From contig SUWN01000017.1 of the NCBI GenBank assembly GCA_015061465.1, positions 1 through 43,360 on the forward strand: a stretch of 43,360 nucleotides of DNA, read 5' to 3'. Made by a program: the position numbers and the translations under genes. This document shows positions 1-9,258 of this stretch, one piece after another. This DNA comes from Treponema bryantii (lineage in GTDB: Bacteria > Spirochaetota > Spirochaetia > Treponematales > Treponemataceae). The notes below the pieces were generated by a model, which searched no databases, had not been told where the DNA came from, and was given only the letters and a program-made list of their open reading frames with translations. Position 1 is the first letter of the stretch; each line of letters begins with the position of its first letter.

Positions 1-35
1 TGAAGTTTTGAAATTTGTGTGTTACATTTGATAAA

Positions 36-61
36 AAGGATAGGGGATTTTATCTATCCTT
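36..61 (+). other. Hairpin upstream of the GH31 gene
   Basis: An 8-bp perfect inverted repeat (AAGGATAG at 36-43, CTATCCTT at 54-61) with a 10-base loop lies just before the glycosidase gene. It is followed by only a weak T-rich stretch, so it could be the terminator of a gene outside the window or a leader structure. The sequence does not decide between these. Confidence 0.4.
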
Positions 62-86
62 AACTTAATCTTTTAGGATGGTACTT

Positions 87-2075
87 ATGTTTTTGGAAGC
101 AAAAAACGCATTAGTATTCAAAAAAGGAAACGAAACTTTAATGATTGAACCATGGGGGGAAAATTCTTTCCGTGTTCGTTCAACAATGGAACCAAACTTT
201 ATTGATAGAGATTGGGCTTTAACAGAAAAAATTAACCACGGAAATGCAAAAATTTCTGTAACAGAACAAGGCGCCTCCATCATAAATGGAAAAATCGAAG
301 CAAAAGTAAATAACAACGGAATTATAACATTCTTTAAAGACGGTGTAAAAATTCTTCATGAATATCACCGTTCTTATGATCCATCTGCTACAAAAGAAAG
401 TTGTTGTACAAAAGTAATCAACAGACAATGGCAGGGAATTATTGGCGGTGATTACAAACTTTCTGTACGATTTGAATCAAATGATAGCGAAAAAATCTTT
501 GGTATGGGACAATATCAAACTCCATATTTAGACATGAAAGGTTGTTTTTTGGAATTAGCACAAAGAAACAGCCAAATTTCTATTCCATTTGCAGTTTCAA
601 ACCTTGGCTACGGATTCTTGTGGAACAATCCAGCTGTTGGACACGTTAATTTTGCAAAAAACATTACAGAATGGGTTGCAGAATGTACAAAAGAAATGGA
701 TTATTGGATTACAGCCGAAGACACTCCTGCAAAAATTATAGAAAACTTTACAGCTGCAGTTGGACGTGCTCCAGCATTAACAAAAGATTACCTTGGATTT
801 TGGCAATGTAAACTTCGCTACAGAACACAAGAAGAAGTTCTTTCTGTTGCAAGAAAATACAAAGAAATGGGAATCCATCTTGATGTAATTGTAATTGACT
901 TTTTCCATTGGCCACGCCAAGGGGACTGGTGTTTTGATAAAGAATACTGGCCAGATCCAAAAGCAATGTGTGATGAACTTCACGCAATGGGAACAAAAGT
1001 AATGGTTTCTGTTTGGCCAAGCGTGGACAAAAAATGTTCACACTTTTACGAAATGCAAGACAGAGGTTTCTTAGTTCGCACAGAAAGAGGTTCAAACCAA
1101 ACTTATGACTTTAACGGCGACTGTTTAACTTTTGATGCAACAAATCCAGAAGCTCGCGAATATTTGTGGGAAATCTGTAAAAAGAACTACGCAGACTACG
1201 GAATTGATATGTTCTGGTTAGACAACGCAGAACCAGACTTTAACGTTTACGATTACGGAAACTATCGCTATCAAATGGGAAGTGCTTTGTCTTGTTCAAA
1301 CATTTATCCATTGTTGTATAGCAAAGCATTCTATGACGGAATGAAAGCTGACGGACGCAAAAACTTTGTAAACTTGGAACGCTGTGCTTGGGTTGGTTCA
1401 CAAAAATATAATCAAGTTCTTTGGAATGGCGATGTTCAATCTACATTTGAATGTTTGGAAGCAGCAGTTTACCAAGGACAAAATATGGGATTGGCAGGAA
1501 TTCCTTGGTGGACAACAGACATTGGTGGATTTATGTACGGAAACCCAAAAGATCCAGCATTTGTTGAATTACTTGAACGTTGGTTTGAATTTGCAGTATT
1601 CTCACCAATTTTGCGCTTGCACGGAGACCGCGATCCACACGATATTCCACCATTAGACAAAGATCCAAACAGAGGCTACGGCGGCGGCTACTTGTACACA
1701 GGTCAAAACAACGAAATTTGGTCATACGGTCCAGAAGCTCAAAAAATTATGGAAGAACAAATCAAACTTCGTGAATCATTAGTTCCATACATCGAAAAAG
1801 TGATGAAAGAAGCTAGCGAAAACGGAAGCCCTGCAATGCGCACAATGTTCTACGAATTCCCTAACGACCAAAAATGTTGGGACTTAAAAGATCAATATAT
1901 GTTTGGTTCAGAATATCTTGTAGCACCAATTCTAAAAGCTGGTCTTACAAGTCGTGATGTTTATCTTCCTGCAGGCAAATGGGAAAATATTCATACAGGC
2001 GAAGTTGTTGAAGGTGGCAAAACAATCACATGTGATGCACCAATTCACCAGATTCCAGTATTTAAGAAAAAGTAA
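87..2075 (+). CDS. GH31 family alpha-glycosidase (alpha-glucosidase or alpha-xylosidase)
   Basis: Predicted cytoplasmic retaining alpha-glycosidase of 662 residues, about the usual GH31 core length. An N-terminal beta-sandwich region (to about residue 220) is followed by the (beta/alpha)8 barrel and a C-terminal beta domain. The barrel carries the GH31 nucleophile motif FWLDNAEPD (Asp about 379), the segment WWTTDIGGF and the region RLHGDRDPH (about 510-518) where the acid/base Asp is expected. There is no signal peptide, so it probably acts on imported oligosaccharides. The start at 87 is preferred over the in-frame ATG at 78 because AGGA at 75-78 is well spaced for 87. A terminator follows directly. 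Substrate (alpha-glucoside or alpha-xyloside) cannot be fixed by eye; the family call is secure. Confidence 0.93.
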   Translation: MFLEAKNALVFKKGNETLMIEPWGENSFRVRSTMEPNFIDRDWALTEKINHGNAKISVTEQGASIINGKIEAKVNNNGIITFFKDGVKILHEYHRSYDPSATKESCCTKVINRQWQGIIGGDYKLSVRFESNDSEKIFGMGQYQTPYLDMKGCFLELAQRNSQISIPFAVSNLGYGFLWNNPAVGHVNFAKNITEWVAECTKEMDYWITAEDTPAKIIENFTAAVGRAPALTKDYLGFWQCKLRYRTQEEVLSVARKYKEMGIHLDVIVIDFFHWPRQGDWCFDKEYWPDPKAMCDELHAMGTKVMVSVWPSVDKKCSHFYEMQDRGFLVRTERGSNQTYDFNGDCLTFDATNPEAREYLWEICKKNYADYGIDMFWLDNAEPDFNVYDYGNYRYQMGSALSCSNIYPLLYSKAFYDGMKADGRKNFVNLERCAWVGSQKYNQVLWNGDVQSTFECLEAAVYQGQNMGLAGIPWWTTDIGGFMYGNPKDPAFVELLERWFEFAVFSPILRLHGDRDPHDIPPLDKDPNRGYGGGYLYTGQNNEIWSYGPEAQKIMEEQIKLRESLVPYIEKVMKEASENGSPAMRTMFYEFPNDQKCWDLKDQYMFGSEYLVAPILKAGLTSRDVYLPAGKWENIHTGEVVEGGKTITCDAPIHQIPVFKKK

Positions 2076-2103
2076 GAATTAGGAATTTAGAATTTACTTT
2101 AAG

Positions 2104-2132
2104 CGCATCTTTTTATAAAGGTGCGTTTTTTT
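2104..2132 (+). terminator. Intrinsic terminator after the GH31 gene
   Basis: Nine-base-pair stem CGCATCTTT / AAAGGTGCG (one G-T pair) with a four-base loop, followed by seven T. It ends the glycosidase transcript. Confidence 0.85.
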
Positions 2133-2152
2133 GTTTTAAATATGTAGTAATA

Positions 2153-2161
2153 TGATATAAT
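2153..2161 (+). promoter_or_regulatory. Extended -10 promoter element for the lipoprotein gene
   Basis: TGATATAAT gives a perfect -10 hexamer at 2156-2161 with the extended TGn motif. A TTGTTT at 2131-2136 is spaced 19 bases away and is a poor -35. The predicted transcript would begin near 2168, giving a leader of about 25 bases with GAGG at 2183-2186 before the ATG at 2193. Confidence 0.5.
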
Positions 2162-2192
2162 ATTATTGATACGAAATATAATGAGGTTATTT

Positions 2193-4271
2193 ATGAAAAA
2201 GTTTTTAAGAGTTGCAAATGTTTTATTAATACTTGCTAGTTTTTTTGGATGTAAAGTTGAAGCTTTGCCGTCAAATGATGATGAAGTAAAAACTGGAACA
2301 ATTGTTGGTTATGCAAAATATGTTAATTCTGATAATCACAGTGGGATTCAAATTAGATTAGTTTCTACAGATTCAACAGGTTTGTTTGCATCTGATTATT
2401 GTGCATCAAGAGGAATTTCTACTCCTATGAGAGCTGTTGAAGATTTACAAATAACAAATAAAGAAGGAAAATTTACTTTTACAAATGTACTTCCTGGAAC
2501 ATATACAATTTATGCTTCTTCTGATTCTACTTGTGAAGGTGCTGTTACTACTGATATTTCAGTTCAAGCTTCTCAAACTGTTACAATTGATGATTTAGGA
2601 TTAACTGCAACAGGAAACTTAAAAGGAAAAATTTTGCTTGATGATATTTCTGAGAATTTAGTTCGTTTTGATGTTTTTATTGATGGAACTTCTTATTTTG
2701 CAATTACTGATTCTGAAGGTAATTTTGAAATTTCAAAAATTCCTGCTGGTAAAGATTATTCATTAAGTGTTAGACAAGGAAATTTTTTAAAAAATTTATA
2801 TTCAAAAAATCTCGAAGTAATTGCAAATAATACAGTAATACTACCAGAGATTACAATTTCATCTTCTGAGTTAAATAATAATACAAAAGAAAATGAAACA
2901 AATCAAATAACAAGATGTGAAGCTACAGAGGAAGGTATAAAATTTTATGGAAATTTATTAAATAATATTTCTAATTCAAATAGTAATAGTTATACATCGT
3001 GTACTATAAAAATAAAAGATTTAGAAAATAATGTTTCAATGATTAATAATTATCAAATCAGTACAGGTTTAGGTGGAGAATGGATTTATGTATATCCTTT
3101 GGTTACAAAAGGAAAAGAGTATAAATTTGAAGTTACAATGTCATATTTTGCAACTGAAATTTCAAGTAAACAATTTACCATAACTGCAATAGGAGGACTT
3201 GGGGAATTCAAAGTTGAAAATGCAAATGATTATGAAGTTACATTAAGTGATTCTAGAGTAATTTCTAGAACGGAACAACAATTTACTGATAATAAAAATG
3301 TTCCTATATATGATTATGGAACAAGATATATTCTTTATTCAAGTAATAAGAATGCAATTGATATGTGGGATGGTTCATTCTGGCTTGTTGATGCAGATAG
3401 TAGTAAACAAATAAGAAATCAAGAATTCGATATTCCGAATGTTAAAGCTATTGCAGGTTGGATAACTTATGAACAATTAGACCTTGCTTTACAAGGTCGT
3501 CAATTAGGAGTTAGATCTACTTCTTATATAAAAATTGCAGGCTATGATTACAATAATACAACTCTTTTTGAATTAAATGATTATAAAGAATCTCTTTTTG
3601 ATTGGGATAATAATGAATCAAAAAAAGTATTTGCAATTTATGGAATACAAATTGACGATAATGATTTTTATTTATTTAATGATGTTCCCGGTCTTGAAAA
3701 AAAATATATTCTTATATCTGAAGATAAGATTTCATTTGTAGATGAAAGTACTCCTAATGCTAAAGAAGTGTATGGTAAAACTTATGAAATTTATGAAACA
3801 ATTTATTCTCCAATTTATTTACCTGATTTGTCAAAAATTCCTTTTGCTAATTCAATAAAAAATTATAGTGAATATTACAGATTTACAGGAGCTTGGGGAG
3901 CATTTGTTAGCACAACTAATGCATATTCGCTTCCTTCATATTCTGTTAATTTACTATATAGTAATGCGACAGACTTCATTATTGATGATGTTTATTATAC
4001 GACATTAATTCAACCTATAGTTGAACAATATAAAGCTACAGCTCATTTTTATGATACTGATAAAGAAACGTTATTGAAATCAATTGACACAGTTCTTGCC
4101 ATGTATTCTGAATATTTTAAGGTAACATTTCCTCCTGTTCCTGAAAAAGAGGGTTTTATAGGATACTGGGAAGACGAAACTGGCAATTTGTATGAAAGTG
4201 AAACAACATGTATATTAGAAAATCCAATAAATAAATTTTTTGCAAAATATATTTCAACAGAAAATGAATAA
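2193..4271 (+). CDS. Large lipoprotein with carboxypeptidase-regulatory-like repeats
   Basis: Predicted exported lipoprotein of 692 residues, function unknown. The start at 2193 has GAGG six bases upstream and opens a signal peptide ending in the spirochaetal lipobox ASFFGC. The first ~220 residues hold two carboxypeptidase-regulatory-like beta domains, recognisable from KEGKFTFTNVLPGTYTIYA and SEGNFEISKIPAGKDYSL. A fibronectin-like stretch (about 240-340) follows, then a long region without recognised domains. The last ~75 residues (AHFYDTDKETLLKS to KEGFIGYWEDETG) resemble an InlB B-repeat/Listeria-Bacteroides repeat. It stands alone between two terminators with its own promoter. A surface adhesin or carbohydrate-binding scaffold is plausible, but that is inference. 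Confidence 0.75.
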   Translation: MKKFLRVANVLLILASFFGCKVEALPSNDDEVKTGTIVGYAKYVNSDNHSGIQIRLVSTDSTGLFASDYCASRGISTPMRAVEDLQITNKEGKFTFTNVLPGTYTIYASSDSTCEGAVTTDISVQASQTVTIDDLGLTATGNLKGKILLDDISENLVRFDVFIDGTSYFAITDSEGNFEISKIPAGKDYSLSVRQGNFLKNLYSKNLEVIANNTVILPEITISSSELNNNTKENETNQITRCEATEEGIKFYGNLLNNISNSNSNSYTSCTIKIKDLENNVSMINNYQISTGLGGEWIYVYPLVTKGKEYKFEVTMSYFATEISSKQFTITAIGGLGEFKVENANDYEVTLSDSRVISRTEQQFTDNKNVPIYDYGTRYILYSSNKNAIDMWDGSFWLVDADSSKQIRNQEFDIPNVKAIAGWITYEQLDLALQGRQLGVRSTSYIKIAGYDYNNTTLFELNDYKESLFDWDNNESKKVFAIYGIQIDDNDFYLFNDVPGLEKKYILISEDKISFVDESTPNAKEVYGKTYEIYETIYSPIYLPDLSKIPFANSIKNYSEYYRFTGAWGAFVSTTNAYSLPSYSVNLLYSNATDFIIDDVYYTTLIQPIVEQYKATAHFYDTDKETLLKSIDTVLAMYSEYFKVTFPPVPEKEGFIGYWEDETGNLYESETTCILENPINKFFAKYISTENE

Positions 4272-4322
4272 GTAGAAGAAATAATTAATTAGCTAAATAT
4301 TAGAGCGATAGACTAAACTGTC

Positions 4323-4354
4323 ATTCCCGCACTTGCTGCGGGAATCTTTTTTTT
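4323..4354 (+). terminator. Terminator made from a dispersed ATTCCCG palindrome
   Basis: Perfect 9-bp stem ATTCCCGCA / TGCGGGAAT with loop CTTGC, followed by C and eight T. The stem belongs to the same palindromic repeat family seen near 22.6, 38.4, 42.35 and 42.8 kb, here placed so that it can work as a terminator for the lipoprotein gene. Confidence 0.75.
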
Positions 4355-4398
4355 CCTCGTTGATTTTCTAGTTGCAATATTCTAAAATTAAATAAAGT

Positions 4399-5151
4399 AT
4401 GATTGAATTAGAAAATTTTTGTAAAGAATATAAAAAACTTTTTTCCCAAAAAATATCGTTTCAAGTTCAGGATGTATCTTTTTGTGTAGAAAAAGGGCAG
4501 ATTGTTGGTTTAGTTGGCGCAAATGGAGCTGGAAAAACAACAATCCTAAAAGCAATCGCAGGCCTTCATTATCCAACTAGTGGAAAAATCTATATTGGTG
4601 ATTCATTTAATAAATTTGATGTTGAAGAAAATCCAAATTTAACAAAAAAATTAGTTGGTTATGTTCCAGAAAAATCCATTTTGCCCAAAAATATTCGTGT
4701 AATTGAATTTTTAGATTATATTGCAAATCTTCACGAATTATCTGGAGAAGAAAAAAAAGAAGCTATTGATTTTGTTGTAAAAAAATGTTCGCTAAAAGAT
4801 GTTTTGAACAAAAAAATAAAGGAACTTTCCAAAGGATATGCGCAAAGAGTATCTTTTGCGCAAGCATTAATTTTTAATCCGCCAAATTTAATTTTGGATG
4901 AACCATTTTCCGGGCTTGATCCAGCACAAATCATTCAGATTCGGCAGTTGATTTTAGACCTTTCACAAGAAAAAGCGATTTTAATTTCTACTCACATTTT
5001 ACAAGAAGTTCACAATTTGTGTAATAAAGTTGTTATAATGAACAATGGTGAATTAAAGATTTTTGGTTCAGAAAATCAAATTAACAGTCATTATAATGTA
5101 ACAAAAATCGAAGAAGCTTTTTTAAAAATTGTTAGCGAGAATTATTCATGA
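4399..5151 (+). CDS. ABC transporter ATP-binding protein, GldA-like
   Basis: ATPase subunit of an ABC-2 type transporter, 250 residues. Walker A GANGAGKT lies at residues 40-47, the signature LSKGYAQR at about 143 and Walker B LILDEPFSGLDP at about 163, followed by the H-loop STHILQE. It overlaps the next gene by four bases (ATGA), which carries the matching permease. In Bacteroidota homologues this set is GldA/GldF/GldG, linked there to gliding; in spirochaetes the same module occurs without gliding, so the cargo here is unknown. No strong ribosome binding site precedes the ATG. Confidence 0.92.
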   Translation: MIELENFCKEYKKLFSQKISFQVQDVSFCVEKGQIVGLVGANGAGKTTILKAIAGLHYPTSGKIYIGDSFNKFDVEENPNLTKKLVGYVPEKSILPKNIRVIEFLDYIANLHELSGEEKKEAIDFVVKKCSLKDVLNKKIKELSKGYAQRVSFAQALIFNPPNLILDEPFSGLDPAQIIQIRQLILDLSQEKAILISTHILQEVHNLCNKVVIMNNGELKIFGSENQINSHYNVTKIEEAFLKIVSENYS

Positions 5152-7376
5152 AAAATAAAAATATAACTTTTGCCGCATTCTTAAAACATCAACTTTTTTC
5201 TTCATTTTTATCGCCTGTTTTTATAATTTCAGCTTTTGTTTTTGTTTTTTACGTTTTTTTTAATTTCTTTATAAAACAACAATTTTTTACAGGCAAGGGC
5301 AGTGCAGATTTAACACTTCTTTTTTCTGCAATTCCGTATATTTGTATAATAGTAATTCCGTGTCTTTGTTGGAAAAAATCCGATTCTGTTTATGATGATT
5401 TTGTTCCGTTGTCATTTTTTCAAAAAAAACTTGCTTACGTTCTTACTTATCTAATTAATTTTGTTTCAATTTTAATTTTGATTTTTCCTTCTATAATTGT
5501 TGTAAATCTTTTTGGCGCAGTTGATTTTTCTCAAGTTTTTACAAGTTACATTTGTTTATTTTTTTACGCACTTGCTGCAATAAGTATATGTGTTTTTGTA
5601 AATTCTGTTTTTGAATCTGGCATTTTATCTTTATTTATAAGCGTGATTATTCTTGCAATTGTGAATAGCGCACATTTATTTGCAATTTACGTTTCTATGA
5701 ATAATTTTGTTGCTTCTATCTTAAAGAAGATTAGTTTTATTTGGCATTTTGACGCTGCTAGTAAAGGAATTTTAGATACACGAGATTTGATTTTTTTGCT
5801 TTCGGTTTCTGCGTTTTTTATAATTTGTACAATTTTATGTAATCAAATCAAACTTGGCAAAAAAATCAATTCTTTTCAAATCCAAAAATATACATTGCTT
5901 TTTTTAATTACGATTTTTGTTTCCCTTAATTCAAGCAAGTATTTTTTGCGAATAGATTTTTCTAAAAACAAAACTTATTCAATTTCAACTTACACAAAGG
6001 AATTACTAAAAAAAGCCGATTCACCAATTAAAATTACTTATTTTCGCTCTAATAATTTATCCAAACTTTATCCGCAAATTAGAGATGTTTCTGATTTTTT
6101 GAATGAATACACAAAAATTAATAAAAATATTTCACTTAATATAAAAAATCCTGATAATGATTCTGCATCCATTAATTTGTTACAATCATACGGAATTTCA
6201 AGCCAACAAATGCGTACTGTAAAAAATAATTCCACAGAATTTGTACAAGTTTTTTCTGCAATCGTCATTGAATATATGGGAAATCACGAAATTATTCCTT
6301 TTGTTATGTCCGCAGATTTATTGGAATATGATTTATCGGGCAGAATTAATCACTTGCTTACAAATAAAAAACGAATTGTAAATATTATTGTTGCAAATGG
6401 ATTATCGTTACAAGAAGATTACGGTTATGTTGTTCCTTGGCTTGAATCACAAGGATTTATTTGTAACCAAATTAATATTCACGATTTTTATTTTTCAGAA
6501 ATTTTACAAAATTCAACAGGACCTTTATTGTTGATTGGAGACAGTGAATTAAAAATTAATCACGCTATTCAAATTGAAGATTACGTTTTATCAAACAAAG
6601 GAAATCTTTTAGCGATGGTAAGTCCGTATAGTTTTAAAATTGAAGAAGATTGGTCACTTTCACCAAACAAAAATAGAAACATGGTAGAAATTTTAGAAAA
6701 TTGGGGCGTAAAATTCCTGCCTTCTTTTGTTGCTGATATTTCTTGCGCACGAATTACAATGATGAGTGACGATTCTCAAACAAAAGTTTTAAATTATCCT
6801 TACTGGGTGAATATTTTACCTCAAGAAAATTCCAAATCTGGTATGACAATTTTCTGGCCAACTGAATTGGAATTATCTCAAAATGCAACTCCATTTTTAG
6901 TTTCAAGTCCAAGTGCGCAAAGCATTCCTCTTGATTCATTCCAAGCAAATCCATTTATAGTTCAAGAATCTGATTTTAGCGAATATAAACGTGAAACAAA
7001 AATTCTTTGTGCAAAAATTTCTGGCGAATTGAACGGGCTTTTTACAACAAATTCGACAAACAATTCAAATATCATCGTGATTCCAGATCAATATTTTGTT
7101 AATTCATTAATGACTGGTTACATCGGTGGCGAATATGGTGATTATAGAAATTTTGAATTTTTGACAAATTGTTTATTAAAATTGAATAATGAAGAAGAAT
7201 TAGCCAAACTTCACGATAAAGCAATCAAAGATAAGTCTTTATTCAAAGTGAACAATTTACAAGAATTTACATCTTTACAAAAACTTTCTTACATAATTTT
7301 ATTTGTGATTGTTCCTCTTTTTGTAATTTTGATGATTTGTGCAATTTATTTTGTAAAAAAATCAAGGAAAATTTAA
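5148..7376 (+). CDS. Fused ABC-2 permease and GldG-like auxiliary protein
   Basis: Membrane protein of 742 residues that joins two normally separate subunits. The first ~240 residues contain about six hydrophobic helices, as in ABC-2 permeases (GldF type). A further helix near residue 250 leads into a large extracytoplasmic region beginning FLRIDFSKNKTYSIST, characteristic of GldG/ABC_transp_aux proteins. A final helix near 715-735 ends in KKSRKI. It overlaps the ATPase gene by four bases and is followed one base later by the DUF4340 gene, so all three are probably co-translated and form one complex. The transported substrate is not evident. Confidence 0.85.
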   Translation: MKNKNITFAAFLKHQLFSSFLSPVFIISAFVFVFYVFFNFFIKQQFFTGKGSADLTLLFSAIPYICIIVIPCLCWKKSDSVYDDFVPLSFFQKKLAYVLTYLINFVSILILIFPSIIVVNLFGAVDFSQVFTSYICLFFYALAAISICVFVNSVFESGILSLFISVIILAIVNSAHLFAIYVSMNNFVASILKKISFIWHFDAASKGILDTRDLIFLLSVSAFFIICTILCNQIKLGKKINSFQIQKYTLLFLITIFVSLNSSKYFLRIDFSKNKTYSISTYTKELLKKADSPIKITYFRSNNLSKLYPQIRDVSDFLNEYTKINKNISLNIKNPDNDSASINLLQSYGISSQQMRTVKNNSTEFVQVFSAIVIEYMGNHEIIPFVMSADLLEYDLSGRINHLLTNKKRIVNIIVANGLSLQEDYGYVVPWLESQGFICNQINIHDFYFSEILQNSTGPLLLIGDSELKINHAIQIEDYVLSNKGNLLAMVSPYSFKIEEDWSLSPNKNRNMVEILENWGVKFLPSFVADISCARITMMSDDSQTKVLNYPYWVNILPQENSKSGMTIFWPTELELSQNATPFLVSSPSAQSIPLDSFQANPFIVQESDFSEYKRETKILCAKISGELNGLFTTNSTNNSNIIVIPDQYFVNSLMTGYIGGEYGDYRNFEFLTNCLLKLNNEEELAKLHDKAIKDKSLFKVNNLQEFTSLQKLSYIILFVIVPLFVILMICAIYFVKKSRKI

Positions 7377-7377
7377 T

Positions 7378-8292
7378 ATGAAAAAACTTACTCCTTTATA
7401 TATAACTTTTTTTGTTTTGTTTGTTTTGTATATTTTTTCGTTTGTAATCCAACGTTCTAATACGGAAAATAGGGAAGCTTTTACAACTGCGTTAGTCAAC
7501 AAAAAAAACGTAAATCAAATAAACAAAATCCAACTGACTCAAGAAAATAAATCAATTTATTTAATCAAAAAAGGTGAACTTTGGACTTTATCCTACGACC
7601 AAAATCACGAGTTTTATGTTCCTGCAAATCAAGAATTTATTAATTCTTTTATAAATGAATTAATAAAAGTTCGTAAGTTGTATAAAATTTCAGACAATTT
7701 ACCCAAAAAAAACAATTTTTTGTTAGAAAATCAAGGATTTTTTTCTATAAAATATTGGTATGGCACAAATGTTTTTTCGCAACTGATTTTTGGCGCAGAA
7801 GATTTTACAAAAACCTCTAGATATTTAATGACAGCAAAAAATACTAAAGTTTATCAAATTGACAATTCCTTAGAAAAGTATTTTTCTGTTTCAACACAAG
7901 TTTGGGCAGAACCTTATATTATTTCTAAAAATATTTGTAAATCAATTTCGCCACAAAATATTCAAAAAATTGTGCTACAAGATTCAGAAAAAACAAAAAT
8001 TATCACATCTTCTGATTCTGACTTTTTTACTTATTCATCCAAACTTTTAGAATTAAGACATGGCGGAATTTCTTTATTCGATATAACTCATACAAATCCA
8101 ATTTTACAATTGCTTTTAGAATTAGGTGATAAATCTACAGTTCAAATAAAAGTTTTTCCAACAGATTCAGAAGGGGAACTTTGCGTAAAACTTACGTATG
8201 ATTTAGAAATTCCAACAAAAAAATCTTATTCCTATCAAGTAAAAATTTCTAAATGGACTTTTAATTCTTTGATTGACATTGAAAATATGTAA
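7378..8292 (+). CDS. DUF4340 domain membrane-anchored protein
   Basis: Protein of 304 residues with one N-terminal transmembrane helix (about residues 5-23) and an extracytoplasmic remainder. The placement directly behind a GldG-type gene, the single anchor and the beta-rich body (NQINKIQLTQ..., YLIKKGELWTLS, VYQIDN) match DUF4340 proteins, which commonly accompany GldG modules. It begins one base after the preceding stop, so it is in the same operon. Its biochemical role is unknown; it probably works as a periplasmic part of the transporter. Confidence 0.75.
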   Translation: MKKLTPLYITFFVLFVLYIFSFVIQRSNTENREAFTTALVNKKNVNQINKIQLTQENKSIYLIKKGELWTLSYDQNHEFYVPANQEFINSFINELIKVRKLYKISDNLPKKNNFLLENQGFFSIKYWYGTNVFSQLIFGAEDFTKTSRYLMTAKNTKVYQIDNSLEKYFSVSTQVWAEPYIISKNICKSISPQNIQKIVLQDSEKTKIITSSDSDFFTYSSKLLELRHGGISLFDITHTNPILQLLLELGDKSTVQIKVFPTDSEGELCVKLTYDLEIPTKKSYSYQVKISKWTFNSLIDIENM

Positions 8293-8316
8293 AAATTCCT
8301 TTAAAATAAATCTACT

Positions 8317-9243
8317 ATGAATATGGAAGCGTTTATTCTTGGCTGTGGTGGAATGATGCCTTTGCCTTACAGACATCTTACATCTGTTCTTTTACGTCGT
8401 GATGGAGATTTATTTTTATTTGATGGTGGAGAAGGAACTCAAGTTTCTTTACGACGTCTAAATCTTAAGTGGAAAAAAATCGATGCAATTTTTATTTCTC
8501 ATACACACGCTGACCACGTTACAGGTTTACCAGGTATTTTAATGCTTTCTGCACAAGTAGACAGAACTGAACCTTTGTATATTTACGGTCCGCCAAAAAT
8601 CAAAGAATACATTGAATCAAGCCGAAAAGTTTTGGATATGTATATAAATTATCCTATTGTTGTTCAAGAAATTACCGCTCCTTGCGTAGTTCATTCCGGA
8701 AGTGATTTTTATATTCGTGCATTTCCTCTTGATCATACAAAAACTTGTGTTGGGTATACTTTGGAAGAACTTGACCGTCCTGGTGAATTTAATCCTGAAA
8801 AAGCAAAGGAATTAGGCGTTCCTTGTGGTCCGTTATGGTCTCAATTACAAAAAGGATTTGAAGTTAAAGCAACAGACGGTTCAATCGTAAAACCAGAACA
8901 AGTTTTGGGAAGTAAAAGAAGCGGTCGAAAATTCTCTTTTGTTACAGACACTTTGTATAAAAAAGAAATTGCAGACGAAGTTCGTGGTTCAGACTTATTA
9001 ATTTGCGAAGGAATGTTTGAAGATGCTTTGTTAGACCAAGCAAAAGAAAAAAAACACATGACAGCTCGTCAGGCAGCAACAATTGCAAAAGATGCCAATG
9101 TTAGAAGAATGTGTTTAATTCATTATAGCCCACGTTATAACGATAAAGAACTTGGAGTTTTGTTAGAAGAAGCGCAAGAAGTTTTTCCACAAACAGAACT
9201 TTCCAAAGATAGAATGCAAATTGATATTCCATACATTGATTAA
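8317..9243 (+). CDS. rnz: Ribonuclease Z
   Basis: Metallo-beta-lactamase-fold endonuclease that trims tRNA precursors at the 3' end; 308 residues, the normal bacterial size. The zinc motif SHTHADHVTGLPG is at about residues 61-73, with FDGGEGTQ before it. Later metal and catalytic segments are FPLDHTKTCVGY, FVTDT and the HMTARQAA box near the C-terminus, ending with IHYSPRY. The start could be the ATG at 8317 or 8323; neither has a strong ribosome binding site. It sits 24 bases after the DUF4340 gene and 15 bases before the kinase gene, so it is likely cotranscribed with them. Confidence 0.95.
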   Translation: MNMEAFILGCGGMMPLPYRHLTSVLLRRDGDLFLFDGGEGTQVSLRRLNLKWKKIDAIFISHTHADHVTGLPGILMLSAQVDRTEPLYIYGPPKIKEYIESSRKVLDMYINYPIVVQEITAPCVVHSGSDFYIRAFPLDHTKTCVGYTLEELDRPGEFNPEKAKELGVPCGPLWSQLQKGFEVKATDGSIVKPEQVLGSKRSGRKFSFVTDTLYKKEIADEVRGSDLLICEGMFEDALLDQAKEKKHMTARQAATIAKDANVRRMCLIHYSPRYNDKELGVLLEEAQEVFPQTELSKDRMQIDIPYID

Positions 9244-9258
9244 TTTTTTGAGGTGATT

